This document shows, one piece after another, positions 54,747 through 62,641 of a stretch of DNA of 64,000 bases. A model generated the notes under the pieces. It did not search any database and was not told the origin of the DNA. It saw only the letters and a list, made by a program, of their open reading frames with translations. This DNA comes from Luteolibacter flavescens (GTDB taxonomy: Bacteria; Verrucomicrobiota; Verrucomicrobiia; Verrucomicrobiales; Akkermansiaceae): contig NZ_JAPDDS010000002.1 in NCBI RefSeq assembly GCF_025950085.1, positions 124,001-188,000 of the forward strand. Direction: 5' to 3'. The position numbers and the translations under genes are program-made. Positions within the stretch are counted from its first letter, which is position 1, and each line of letters begins with the position of its first letter.

Positions 54747-55976
54747 GTGAATCCCCGGCTCACCGCAGGTCTCGGCGCGGGGCTGCTGCTGCTCGCAGCC
54801 GGTCTGGCCATCCTCGTGCCAAAGCCGGCGACGGAGCATGCCTTGACCGCTCCCGAGCCCGGCACCACGAAAAGCCGGGACCGCGGCGCAATCTCCGGGA
54901 CCGTGGCCCAGCGGACGGAGCGCCTCCGGGCGATCTGGCGCTCGGTCTCCGGCGGCAGGGCCAGCCCGCAGGAAATGGAACTCGCGCTCGACCTGATCCG
55001 GACTCTGCCCACCTCGGTGCTGAAGGAGCTGGTGGTGGAGTGCGCCCCGCAGCCGGACGGCCACCCGGACCTGCTGGCTGCCATGGCGAAGAGGATCGGC
55101 GACCTGGATACCGAGCGCGGCCTGAAATGGCTGGTCGCCGAGGCCGCGGTCACCGAGGGCATCTATGAGCCGCTCTTCGAGCACGCGCTGGCCGGCTGGT
55201 CGGAAGGCGATCCCGTGACCCTGCTCGATGCCTTCCTCGATGACGACAGGGCGCTGGAATACCGCATCCGCCTCCGCGCGACCTCGACCTGGGGCGACGA
55301 TGGCATCGCGCCGGACATCGTGGCAAAGGCCGCCGGGCAGGACCCCGACGAAGCGTGGCGGCTGCTGGCGAAGTGGCAGCGCCGCTCGCTGGGAGATGAC
55401 TTTTTCCGCGGCATCGATCCCTCGCTGGCTCCGCACTTCGCGGCGCGGATCAGGGATCTCTTCGACGATCCGCAGATGCCCGGCCTCCAGCATCTGGGCG
55501 GGACCCAGGAGGCGTGGGAAGGGGAGCAGCGGGTCCGGCGCTCCGCGGCCACCGCGTGGTTCGCCCTCGATCAGGAAAAGGCGCTCGCGTGGTATGCGCC
55601 GGATGCACCTGCGGGGAGCGTGGAGCAGGGGGCATCCGCGGGAGCGCTGGGGTCGCGCCTCTACCTCGAGCAGCCGGAGCGCGCGATGGCCTGGCTGGAA
55701 GGGAAGCCGCAGGGATTCCGCGCGGCCGTGGCGGCGGAGCTTTCCTACGACCTGCTGGCCAGTGCCGATGTCCCCGAATCGCGGCTGGGCGAGCTCACCG
55801 TGCTTGCCGGCTGGATGGAGGAGGAGCGCGGCAGGCGGCGATGGCTGCGCGATCTCTCCGGCGCGCTGGCGGAGCGAGATCAACTGCACCGGCTGGCAGA
55901 AGTGACCGAGACCATCCTCGCGCGGATGAGCCTGACGGAGGAGGAACTGGCGATCCTGGAGCGCCAGCAGCGGTGA
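54747..55976 (+). CDS. Exported helical-repeat protein of unknown function
   Basis: A 409-residue protein from a GTG at 54747 (signal-like 'LTAGLGAGLLLLAAGLAILV'). The mature part is regular short helices with repeated phrases such as 'GDPVTLLDAFLDDDRALEYRIRLRA', 'DPDEAWRLLAKWQRRSL', 'DQEKALAWYAPD' and 'QPERAMAWLEGKP', suggesting a TPR- or SEL1-like solenoid. No specific family is recognised; it may be a scaffold in the periplasm. It ends 93 bases before alaS. Confidence 0.7.
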   Translation: MNPRLTAGLGAGLLLLAAGLAILVPKPATEHALTAPEPGTTKSRDRGAISGTVAQRTERLRAIWRSVSGGRASPQEMELALDLIRTLPTSVLKELVVECAPQPDGHPDLLAAMAKRIGDLDTERGLKWLVAEAAVTEGIYEPLFEHALAGWSEGDPVTLLDAFLDDDRALEYRIRLRATSTWGDDGIAPDIVAKAAGQDPDEAWRLLAKWQRRSLGDDFFRGIDPSLAPHFAARIRDLFDDPQMPGLQHLGGTQEAWEGEQRVRRSAATAWFALDQEKALAWYAPDAPAGSVEQGASAGALGSRLYLEQPERAMAWLEGKPQGFRAAVAAELSYDLLASADVPESRLGELTVLAGWMEEERGRRRWLRDLSGALAERDQLHRLAEVTETILARMSLTEEELAILERQQR

Positions 55977-56069
55977 AAAGTGGACAATCCCGCCTTGTTC
56001 CCGGGCTTGCCTCGCCGCGGCGTTTCGCGCACCGTCCCCGCCCTTTCCGCGTCAACGACTTTCCGACCC

Positions 56070-59033
56070 ATGACCGCAGCCGAGATCCGCCAGAGCTTCC
56101 TCGATTTCTTCCGGGAGAAACAGCACACCATCGTGCCCTCCGCCTCGCTGCTGCCGCAGTCGCCCGGCCTGCTCTTCACGAATGCGGGAATGAATCCCTT
56201 CGTCCCGTATTTCCTCGGCGTCGAGAAGGCCCCGTATGACCCGCCGCGCGCCGCGGACACGCAGAAGTGCATCCGCGCCGGCGGCAAGCACAACGACCTG
56301 GAGGATGTCGGCTACGACACGTATCACCACACCTTCTTCGAGATGCTGGGGAACTGGTCCTTCGGCAACTACTTCAAGAAGGAAGCCATCCAGTGGGCAT
56401 GGGAGCTGGTCGTGGAGCGCTGGGGCCTGCCCGCCCACCGCCTGCACGCCTCCGTCTATGCGCCGAAGCCGGGCGACCCGGGTGAATTTGACCAGGAGGC
56501 CTGGGACCTCTGGGCGGAGCTGTATCGCTCGAAGGGCTGCGACCCCGCCGTGCAGATCGTGAATGGCAACCGGAAGGACAACTTCTGGCAAATGGGCGAC
56601 ACCGGCCCGTGCGGTCCGTGCTCCGAACTCCACGTGAACCTGACACCCGAAGGTGATCCTGAGACGGGACGCCTGCTGGTGAACAACGACTCCGACCTCT
56701 GCATCGAGATCTGGAACCTCGTCTTCATCCAATACAACGGCGAGGCCGACGGAACCTTCCGCGAGCTGCCGTCCAAGCACGTCGATACCGGCATGGGCTT
56801 CGAGCGCGCGTGCTCGATCATCCAGGGCACGAAGGGCTTCACCGACTTCTCCATCAAGCCGAGCAACTACGCGACGGATGTCTTCCAGCCGATCTTCCGC
56901 AAGCTGGAGGAGCTGAGTGGCAAGACCTACTCGAACATCTATCCGGAACTCGGTGCCGACCGCACCGCCTTCACGGACGAGATGAAGGACGCGATCGCCT
57001 TCCGCGTGATCGCCGACCACCTGCGCACGCTGAGCTTCTCCATCGCCGACGGCATCATGCCCGGCAACAACGGCCGGAACTACGTGCTGCGCCGGATCTT
57101 GCGACGTGCTGTTAGATACGGTCGCCAGCTTGGCTTCTCCGGTGACAAGCCGTTCTTCGGCGCGCTGGTGCAGACACTGGTGAACGAAATGGGCGCTGTT
57201 TTCCCCGAACTGAAGAATCGTCAGGATACAGTCCGGGCGACGCTGGAGCAGGAGGAGGCGAGCTTTAACCAGACGCTGGATCGGGGGCTAAAGCGCTTCG
57301 AAGATTTTTGCAGGACAGAGATTACTCATAGCCTGTTCTCAGAGGGTGCTGATTTCGTAACCTCCGTTAGCAATCAATACGACTGGCAGGAAAAGGCTCA
57401 GAATCTCTCTTTTGAAGATCTTTGCACCCTAGCTAAACAAACTGATTCAACTTGGGACATTAGTCGCGTCAAAAACCTCTATGGACCCTTCGTTTTCGAA
57501 CTGGAAGATACCTACGGATTTCCTGTTGATTTAACTGCTCTCATTTGTGCTGAGCGAGGACTAGGCATCGATATCTCAGGATATGAGGACTCTAAGCGGA
57601 AGCAACAAGAACGCTCTCGAGCCGCACAGAAAACCACAATCGTCCGCGCCCTCGACATCTCGACCGACGCGGTGACCGAGTTCACCGGCTTTGAGGACGA
57701 CACGGTCGAAGCGACGGTGCTGGAAGTGCATCCGCAGGATGACGCGCTCTTCGTCATCACGGACAAGACCGTCTTCTACGCCGAGATGGGCGGCCAGTCG
57801 GGAGATACTGGAACTCTCGTACTTTCCGGCACGGAGATCCCCGTGACCGGCGTGCAGCAGGTCGGCAAGGCCCGCGCCCACGTCATCGCCGCCACCGCGA
57901 TCTCCGCGGGCGACAAGGTAACGCTGAAGCTCGACTCCGCACGCCGTCGTCCCATCGAGGCGCACCACACCGCGACGCACCTCCTTCACTGGGCGCTGCA
58001 CGAGGTCGTCTCGAAGGACGCCGCGCAGCAGGGATCGTCCGTCGATGAGAACCGCCTCCGCTTTGACTTCAACAGCGCCGCCGTGACTCCGGAGCAGCTC
58101 GCCGCGATGGAGGAGCAGGTGAATGCCCACATCGCCGCGAATGACCCGGTGTCGTGGAAGGAAGTCCCGCACTCCGAGGTGAAGGGCCGCGCGGACGTGA
58201 TGCAGTTCTTCGGAGACAAGTATGGCGACCTCGTCCGCGTGGTGCAGATCGGCGGCGAGCCCGGCGCGATCAATGGCTACTCGATGGAACTCTGCGGCGG
58301 CACGCACGTCCGCAAGACCGGGGAGATCGGCCTCTTCAAGATCAAGAGCGAGGGCGCCATCGCCTCCGGCGTCCGCCGCATCGAGGCCGTCTGCGGTGCC
58401 AGCACGCTGGCCTACCTGAAGGAAGCCGCCGCACAACTCGACGCCGATACCAAGGCCGCCGAGGCGAAGCTGCACACGGCGAATGACAAGCTCACGGCCC
58501 TCGGCGAGGCGGGCATCCCCGGCAAGGACGCACCGCTGCCGGACGTGGAGTCCTACTACGCCGCCGCGGACATCCGCGGGGTGAATGAGGCATTCGACGC
58601 GGCACGCGCCGCGCTGGAAGCGACGAAGGAGGCCGCGATCGAGGCCGAGAAGCGCTTCAAGAAATTGCAAGCCGGCGCCGCCGCCAAGCAGGCGGACGCC
58701 GCGCTGGCCGAGCTGATCGCCGCCGGTGGCTCCATCGTCGCGAGCTTCGAAGCGGACGCCTCGCTGCTCCAGGAGCTGCTGAATGGAATGAAGAAGCAGG
58801 GCTTCACCGGAGCGGGCTTCGTCATCGTGGATGACGGCGACAAGCTCCACCTCGGTGCCTATTGCGGCGACGCGGCCCAGGCAAACGGCCTCAAGGCCGG
58901 TGACCTGCTCCGCGACCTCGCCGCCATCGCCGGCGGCAAGGGCGGTGGCAAGCCCGACCAAGCCCGCGGCGCTGCGCCTGAGCGTGAAAAGCTCGCGGAA
59001 CTGGAAGCAGCGGCCAAAGCGAAGCTGGCGTAA
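56070..59033 (+). CDS. alaS: Alanyl-tRNA synthetase with an unusual AT-rich inner segment
   Basis: Starting at the ATG at 56070 (MTAAEIRQSF) gives 987 residues; AlaRS is usually about 870-880. The aminoacylation core has 'FTNAGMNPFVPYFLG' and 'DTGMGFERACSIIQG'. The editing site is 'HHTATHLLHWAL' plus 'CGGTHVRKTGEIGLF'. The C-Ala domain ends in 'KPDQARGAAPEREKL'. Between 'LDRGLKRFE' (about residue 405) and 'FELEDTYGFPVDLT' (about 475) there are roughly 68 residues, where I expect about 22, so ~45 are extra. The DNA there (57301-57600) is about 44-45% GC, while the preceding 60 bases are 63%. The frame is intact. Confidence 0.95.
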   Translation: MTAAEIRQSFLDFFREKQHTIVPSASLLPQSPGLLFTNAGMNPFVPYFLGVEKAPYDPPRAADTQKCIRAGGKHNDLEDVGYDTYHHTFFEMLGNWSFGNYFKKEAIQWAWELVVERWGLPAHRLHASVYAPKPGDPGEFDQEAWDLWAELYRSKGCDPAVQIVNGNRKDNFWQMGDTGPCGPCSELHVNLTPEGDPETGRLLVNNDSDLCIEIWNLVFIQYNGEADGTFRELPSKHVDTGMGFERACSIIQGTKGFTDFSIKPSNYATDVFQPIFRKLEELSGKTYSNIYPELGADRTAFTDEMKDAIAFRVIADHLRTLSFSIADGIMPGNNGRNYVLRRILRRAVRYGRQLGFSGDKPFFGALVQTLVNEMGAVFPELKNRQDTVRATLEQEEASFNQTLDRGLKRFEDFCRTEITHSLFSEGADFVTSVSNQYDWQEKAQNLSFEDLCTLAKQTDSTWDISRVKNLYGPFVFELEDTYGFPVDLTALICAERGLGIDISGYEDSKRKQQERSRAAQKTTIVRALDISTDAVTEFTGFEDDTVEATVLEVHPQDDALFVITDKTVFYAEMGGQSGDTGTLVLSGTEIPVTGVQQVGKARAHVIAATAISAGDKVTLKLDSARRRPIEAHHTATHLLHWALHEVVSKDAAQQGSSVDENRLRFDFNSAAVTPEQLAAMEEQVNAHIAANDPVSWKEVPHSEVKGRADVMQFFGDKYGDLVRVVQIGGEPGAINGYSMELCGGTHVRKTGEIGLFKIKSEGAIASGVRRIEAVCGASTLAYLKEAAAQLDADTKAAEAKLHTANDKLTALGEAGIPGKDAPLPDVESYYAAADIRGVNEAFDAARAALEATKEAAIEAEKRFKKLQAGAAAKQADAALAELIAAGGSIVASFEADASLLQELLNGMKKQGFTGAGFVIVDDGDKLHLGAYCGDAAQANGLKAGDLLRDLAAIAGGKGGGKPDQARGAAPEREKLAELEAAAKAKLA
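57301..57600 (+). other. Low-GC segment inside alaS
   Basis: Hand counts per 60 bases give 26, 27, 25, 26 and 29 G+C (42-48%), compared with 38 (63%) in 57241-57300 and 34 (57%) in 57601-57660. Codons such as TTA, CTA, AAA, GAT and TTT replace the G/C-ending codons of the rest of the gene. It covers the extra residues and part of the conserved 'DTYGFPVDLT' block. Confidence 0.85.
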
Positions 59034-59059
59034 CGACCTGCCTGCGCCTCCAAGCGCAA

Positions 59060-59256
59060 GTAGCGGAAGGACTGCGTCTTTCCGGCGGGGCGAGGCGCGC
59101 ACCAGAACGCCACCCGCCTCGCATCTCCAAGGCCGCCTCTACATAGGTGAGGCGGCCTGTTTCACCAAACTTCAAAGCAGCCTCGCCAAACGTGAGGCGA
59201 CCAATTCACAGAGCTTCAAGCCGCCCCTAACGGAACGACGAAGTCGTCCCGCTACT
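59060..59256. repeat. Duplicated intergenic repeat, copy 1
   Basis: A ~197-base unit repeated once more at 59275-59472 (215-base spacing) with scattered differences. It opens with GTAGCGGAAGGAC plus hairpin, includes the alaS terminator-like hairpin (59130-59158), and closes with the opposed element CGGAACGACGAAGTCGTCCCGCTAC. See copy 2. Confidence 0.9.
59130..59158 (+). terminator. Terminator-like hairpin downstream of alaS (copy 1)
   Basis: AGGCCGCCTC (59130-59139) pairs perfectly with GAGGCGGCCT (59149-59158), followed by GTTTCACC. It lies 97 bases after the alaS stop, within repeat copy 1. Confidence 0.65.
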
Positions 59257-59274
59257 GCTGGCATACAGGCGCAC

Positions 59275-59472
59275 GTAGCGGAAGGACTGCGTCCTTCCGG
59301 CGGGGCGGGGCGCGCAGCAGAACGCCACCCGCCTCACATCTCCAAGGCCGCCTCTAAATAGCGGAGGCGGCCTGTTTTACCAAACTCCAAAGCCACCTCG
59401 CCAAACGCGAGGCGACCCTTTCCACAGAGCTTCAAGCCGCCCCTAACGGAACGACGAAGTCGTCCCGCTACT
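59275..59472. repeat. Duplicated intergenic repeat, copy 2, with REP-like opposed hairpins
   Basis: Starts GTAGCGG with a perfect GGAAGGAC/GTCCTTCC hairpin (3-base loop) and ends with ACGAC/GTCGT in CGGAACGACGAAGTCGTCCCGCTAC. Read from the other strand, the end also begins GTAGCGG followed by a hairpin, so each copy is bounded by two opposed GTAGCGG-type palindromes, as in REP/BIME elements. Confidence 0.88.
59345..59373 (+). terminator. Terminator-like hairpin (copy 2)
   Basis: AGGCCGCCTC (59345-59354) and GAGGCGGCCT (59364-59373) pair perfectly and are followed by GTTTTACC. The loop sequence differs from copy 1 while the stem is kept. Confidence 0.65.
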
Positions 59473-59482
59473 CAACCCCACC

Positions 59483-60049
59483 TCAACCCAGCAGCGTGCT
59501 GCGGGAGTAGAGGGCGATGACTGGCACACCACGCTCCTCGATGGCCTGGCGACCGCCTTCCTCGCGGTCCACCAGCACGAGGGCGAAGGCGACCTTGCCT
59601 CCCTCGCGCTCGATGACGTCGATGGCCTTCAGCGTGGAGCCGCCGGTGGTGATCACGTCGTCCACGACGATCACGGTCTGGCCTTCTGCGAAATTTCCCT
59701 CGATTTGTTTGCCGCGGCCGTGGCCCTTCGGCTCCTTGCGGACGGTGAAGACCTGCAGCGCTTCCTCCGGATGCTCCACGGCGCTGGCCATGCCCACGGA
59801 CAGGGAGATGGGGTCCGCGCCGAGGGTCATGCCGCCGATGGAGTCGATATTCAGGTTTTCCTCAGCAATCTTTTTACGAACGGCGGCCCAGCCGAGCTTG
59901 CCGATCATGTTCGCGCCAAAGGGATCGAGCGCGGTGACGCGGCAGTCGATGTAGAGGTCGCTCTCCTTGCCGGAGGCGAGGGTGAAGGTGCCGGTGCGGA
60001 CGGACTTCTTCAGGAGCAGGGCTTTCAGGTCGGCGGCGAGGTCGGACAT
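59483..60049 (-). CDS. pyrE: Orotate phosphoribosyltransferase
   Basis: Starting at the ATG at 60049 (MSDLAADLK) gives 188 residues, the normal size; the extra 53 codons upstream are Ser-rich and unlike the family. It joins orotate and PRPP to give OMP in pyrimidine synthesis. 'TFTLASGKESDLYIDCR', 'GGMTLGADPISLSVGMAS', 'VRKEPKGHGRGKQIEGN' and the PRPP loop 'VIVVDDVITTGGSTLKAI' are all present. Confidence 0.95.
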   Translation of the reverse strand: MSDLAADLKALLLKKSVRTGTFTLASGKESDLYIDCRVTALDPFGANMIGKLGWAAVRKKIAEENLNIDSIGGMTLGADPISLSVGMASAVEHPEEALQVFTVRKEPKGHGRGKQIEGNFAEGQTVIVVDDVITTGGSTLKAIDVIEREGGKVAFALVLVDREEGGRQAIEERGVPVIALYSRSTLLG

Positions 60050-60087
60050 GGGGAAAGGCAGAGACAGAAGACTCTCAGACGCAAGAC

Positions 60088-60109
60088 TCAAGACTTGAAA
60101 GCTCGAGCT
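60088..60109 (-). promoter_or_regulatory. Two adjoining palindromes upstream of pyrE
   Basis: TCAAGACTTGA (60088-60098) and AGCTCGAGCT (60100-60109) are each perfectly symmetric and lie 39-60 bases upstream of the pyrE start. They could be operator sites; no regulator is known from the sequence. Confidence 0.3.
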
Positions 60110-60270
60110 GACAGGAGCGTGGACGGAAAGCGTATCCGGCGATGCGAATGGAGAGGGATCCCCGGAACGGGCCGCTGCTCGGAAAAAGGAGGAATGGCTG
60201 CCGACCATCCTTCACCGGCGTGTCCCTGAAAGGACCCATTTCAGCGAACTGCCGTCCCCGATAAGATGAG

Positions 60271-60609
60271 ATGAGCGCGTCCGCCCCGTCATTGTCTGAG
60301 GAAAAACGCGCCTTCTGGTGGGCTTGCGGCTGGCTTGCAGCCCTTTCGCTGGCCTGGACGGGGCATTTCATTTTCAGCCATATCGTCCACAAGCGAATGG
60401 CGGAGTTGCTGGTGATCGCGGATGGCGACTACCTCCCAGAAGTTGATGCCTACTTTTCCGCCACAGATCCGTGGCTCGATGCCTCGCGGGCGGTCGTCAT
60501 CCTGTTGTCCTCCGGCTTTCTCGTTTGCCTTGCATGGTGGCTTCTCGCCATTCGTCAGCGGCGGAGATTCAGTTCGACGCCGGGAAACAATCCCGGTCAG
60601 GTTCGATAG
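60271..60609 (+). CDS. Small two-helix membrane protein, paralogue A
   Basis: A 112-residue protein with helices at about 17-36 and 74-93, and a positively charged end ('WWLLAIRQRRRF'). It aligns over its whole length with the next gene: 'EEKRAFWWACGWLAALSL' against 'NEQRWFWRTVGCTAGLCL', and the shared 'WLLAIR.RRR' ending. No family is recognised. The next gene starts two bases after its stop. Confidence 0.7.
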   Translation: MSASAPSLSEEKRAFWWACGWLAALSLAWTGHFIFSHIVHKRMAELLVIADGDYLPEVDAYFSATDPWLDASRAVVILLSSGFLVCLAWWLLAIRQRRRFSSTPGNNPGQVR

Positions 60610-60611
60610 AA

Positions 60612-60962
60612 ATGAGCATCGGGCCTTCCATGAATCCATCGGCGACCCGCACCAACGAACAACGCTGGTTCTGGAGAACGGTCGGCTGCACGGCAGGCCT
60701 TTGCCTCGGCATGGTGACTTGGGCCATCTCCAGCTATCTCACCCAAGCGTTCATCCAGGAGATCATCATGAGTTCAGACCTTCCCGATCCGGATTACATG
60801 AGGGAGAAGGCCACCCCGATCAGAGTACTGACGTGGACCACTGGCGGACTGTTCCTCACCTTCGGACCAGGGCTTCTATTCTGCTTCACCAAATGGCTTC
60901 TGGCCATCCGTCGGCGTCGCGCCATTGAGGCGGCCTATTTCGGTGTGCCGCCAGCGAGATAG
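60612..60962 (+). CDS. Small two-helix membrane protein, paralogue B
   Basis: A 116-residue protein from the ATG at 60612 (MSIGPSMNPS), with helices at about 22-45 and 74-95. It is the tandem paralogue of the preceding gene, probably from a local duplication, and is likely co-transcribed. The loop has 'DLPDPDYMREK'. Function is unknown. Confidence 0.7.
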   Translation: MSIGPSMNPSATRTNEQRWFWRTVGCTAGLCLGMVTWAISSYLTQAFIQEIIMSSDLPDPDYMREKATPIRVLTWTTGGLFLTFGPGLLFCFTKWLLAIRRRRAIEAAYFGVPPAR

Positions 60963-61108
60963 TCAGTGTTCTCGGTCGGGTCTGGCCCGCGGGGCGGGGG
61001 AGATCATCCCGCTTCACCGGACGGGCGAACCTACCTGCCAAGCGGAATGAATTCCGCGGTCCCGGTAGAGCTGCGCCCCGGTAGGGACCGGACTCCGCGC
61101 AGGCACGA

Positions 61109-61142
61109 AAAAGCCGCCGACCCTTGCGGGAAGGCGGCTTTT
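61109..61142 (-). terminator. Intrinsic terminator of the rplU-rpmA transcript
   Basis: AAAAGCCGCC (61109-61118) pairs with GGCGGCTTTT (61133-61142), with A and T runs at the stem base. It starts 23 bases beyond the rpmA stop codon on the minus strand. Confidence 0.88.
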
Positions 61143-61164
61143 GGAAAGCTTCGTTTCGCTTCGC

Positions 61165-61422
61165 TTAGTTCGCGGAGGCGTTGGCACCCACGTTCACGCG
61201 GCGGCCATCCTTGTCGAAGAACACGCGGCCTTCGATGACGGCGAAGATGGTGTGATCACGGCCGATCTGGACACCGGCACCGGGATGCCACTTGGTGCCG
61301 CGCTGGCGGATGATGATGTTGCCCGGGATGACGGCTTGTCCGCCGAACTTCTTGACGCCGAGACGCTTGGAGCGTGAGTCGCGACCGTTCTTGACGGAGC
61401 CTTGACCTTTCTTGTGAGCCAT
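61165..61422 (-). CDS. rpmA: 50S ribosomal protein L27
   Basis: An 85-residue basic protein starting '[16 protein letters not shown]', the conserved N-terminal tail that reaches toward the peptidyl-transferase centre, followed by '[15 protein letters not shown]'. There is no N-terminal extension needing cleavage, as occurs in Firmicutes. It follows rplU in the same direction with a 26-base gap, the standard order. Confidence 0.97.
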   Translation of the reverse strand: MAHKKGQGSVKNGRDSRSKRLGVKKFGGQAVIPGNIIIRQRGTKWHPGAGVQIGRDHTIFAVIEGRVFFDKDGRRVNVGANASAN

Positions 61423-61448
61423 GACGAGAGAGTGGTTAGGAGATTAGC

Positions 61449-61760
61449 TTAGCCCGCGATGGAGACGATCTCCAACTGGGTAAGGTGGCGGCGGAAGCCC
61501 TTGGTCTTGTGGAAGCCCTTGCGGCGCTTGAACTTGAAGGCAACGCCCTTCGGTCCGCGATGCTGCTGGACCACCTTGGCGGTGACGCTGGCGCCATCGA
61601 CGAGCGGGGCACCCAGCTTGATGCTGCCGCCTTCACCGACCATGAGGACGTCGAAAGTGAGGGTCGCATCGACCTCGGCGTCGAGCTTCTCGACGTCGAT
61701 CTTGTCGCCCTGTTGGACGCGGTATTGCTTACCGCCGGTTTTGATGACTGCGTACGCCAT
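61449..61760 (-). CDS. rplU: 50S ribosomal protein L21
   Basis: A 103-residue protein from the ATG at 61760 ('MAYAVIKTGGKQYRVQQGD'), with 'FKFKRRKGFHKTKGFRRHLTQLEI' as the conserved C-terminal rRNA-binding part. A frame reaching to 62108 has no family similarity and is ignored. First gene of the rplU-rpmA pair. Confidence 0.97.
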   Translation of the reverse strand: MAYAVIKTGGKQYRVQQGDKIDVEKLDAEVDATLTFDVLMVGEGGSIKLGAPLVDGASVTAKVVQQHRGPKGVAFKFKRRKGFHKTKGFRRHLTQLEIVSIAG

Positions 61761-61883
61761 GGCTGAAAAGGGATGGTGGCCACCCGGGAGCCGGGCGGGC
61801 GGGGAGATCACCACGGGTCCGGCAATACCGCAAGGGATTTTTTTGAAATCGACGCGGGGAAATAGATCGGCTTCCTGAAAGGC

Positions 61884-62288
61884 ATGGAGCGGGTGGTGCG
61901 CGATGAGGCGGAAATGGAAGCGCTGGGCGCGGAAATCGCGGCGGGACTGGAGCCCGGCAGCGTGCTCGCGCTGGTGGGCGGGCTGGGCGCGGGGAAGACG
62001 CGCTTCGTGAAAGGCCTGGCACGTGGCGCGGGTTACGCGGGCGAGGTGACCAGCCCGACCTTCGCACTGGTGCATGAATACCGCGGCGGGCGGCTGCCGC
62101 TCTTCCACTTCGACCTCTATCGTCTGAAGGACGAGGGCGAGCTGCTGGGAATCGGCTGGGACGAATTCTTCGACGAGCCGGGAATCGTGATCGCCGAGTG
62201 GGCGGATCTCTTCCCGGATCTGCTGCCGCCGGAGACGCGCTGGCTACGCTTCGAGGTGATCCCGGAGGGCAGGCGCGTCAGCGGCTGA
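61884..62288 (+). CDS. tsaE: tRNA threonylcarbamoyladenosine biosynthesis ATPase TsaE
   Basis: A 134-residue ATPase of the t6A tRNA modification complex (with TsaB and TsaD). Walker A is 'GGLGAGKTRFVKGLARG' near residue 32; 'VTSPTFALVHEY' and 'LFHFDLYRLKDEGELLGIGWDEFF' are family blocks, and 'IVIAEWADL' follows. Normal length. Divergent from rplU by about 120 bases. Confidence 0.95.
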   Translation: MERVVRDEAEMEALGAEIAAGLEPGSVLALVGGLGAGKTRFVKGLARGAGYAGEVTSPTFALVHEYRGGRLPLFHFDLYRLKDEGELLGIGWDEFFDEPGIVIAEWADLFPDLLPPETRWLRFEVIPEGRRVSG

Positions 62289-62301
62289 GCGGGAGGAAAG
62301 A

Positions 62302-62595
62302 TCAATAGATCGAGCGACCGACCGCGCCGAGGGCACGGCTGAGACTGCCCTGCGTGCGCTGCACGGTGCCGGGCGCATTGTTGTAGGTGCGCTGGGCGGT
62401 GGAGGCGGTGCGACCCACCGTCTGGCCGGAGCGATTCACGGCGTCATAGGTGCGGGCCGTGGTAGGCGCGACTTCACCATAGGTCCGGTTCGCCGTCTGG
62501 AGCGAGCGGCCGGCGGTGGCATTCGCGCTTCGATACGCATTGCTGCACGACGCGAGCAGGGCGACGGCGGCGGCAGCGGCAAGACGGGCTTTCAT
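62302..62595 (-). CDS. Small lipoprotein with Thr/Ala-rich repeats
   Basis: Starting at the ATG at 62595 (MKARLAAAAA) gives 97 residues. 'VALLASC' is a lipobox with Cys17. The mature part repeats 'T-x-R-T-Y-x' ('NRTYGEVAP', 'ARTYDAVNR', 'QRTYNNAPG') at about 13-residue spacing, which suggests an amphipathic helix. Function is unknown. Confidence 0.7.
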   Translation of the reverse strand: MKARLAAAAAVALLASCSNAYRSANATAGRSLQTANRTYGEVAPTTARTYDAVNRSGQTVGRTASTAQRTYNNAPGTVQRTQGSLSRALGAVGRSIY

Positions 62596-62641
62596 GGGCG
62601 CGTAACGTAGGGGTCCGGCGGAATCGGTCAATCCAGCATTT

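Noticed and set aside
57301-57600. An intein or intron in alaS
   Set aside because: No intein splice motifs (N-terminal Cys/Ser, C-terminal His-Asn) and no intron ends are seen; the low-GC part also includes residues conserved in AlaRS, so it is coding sequence of the enzyme.
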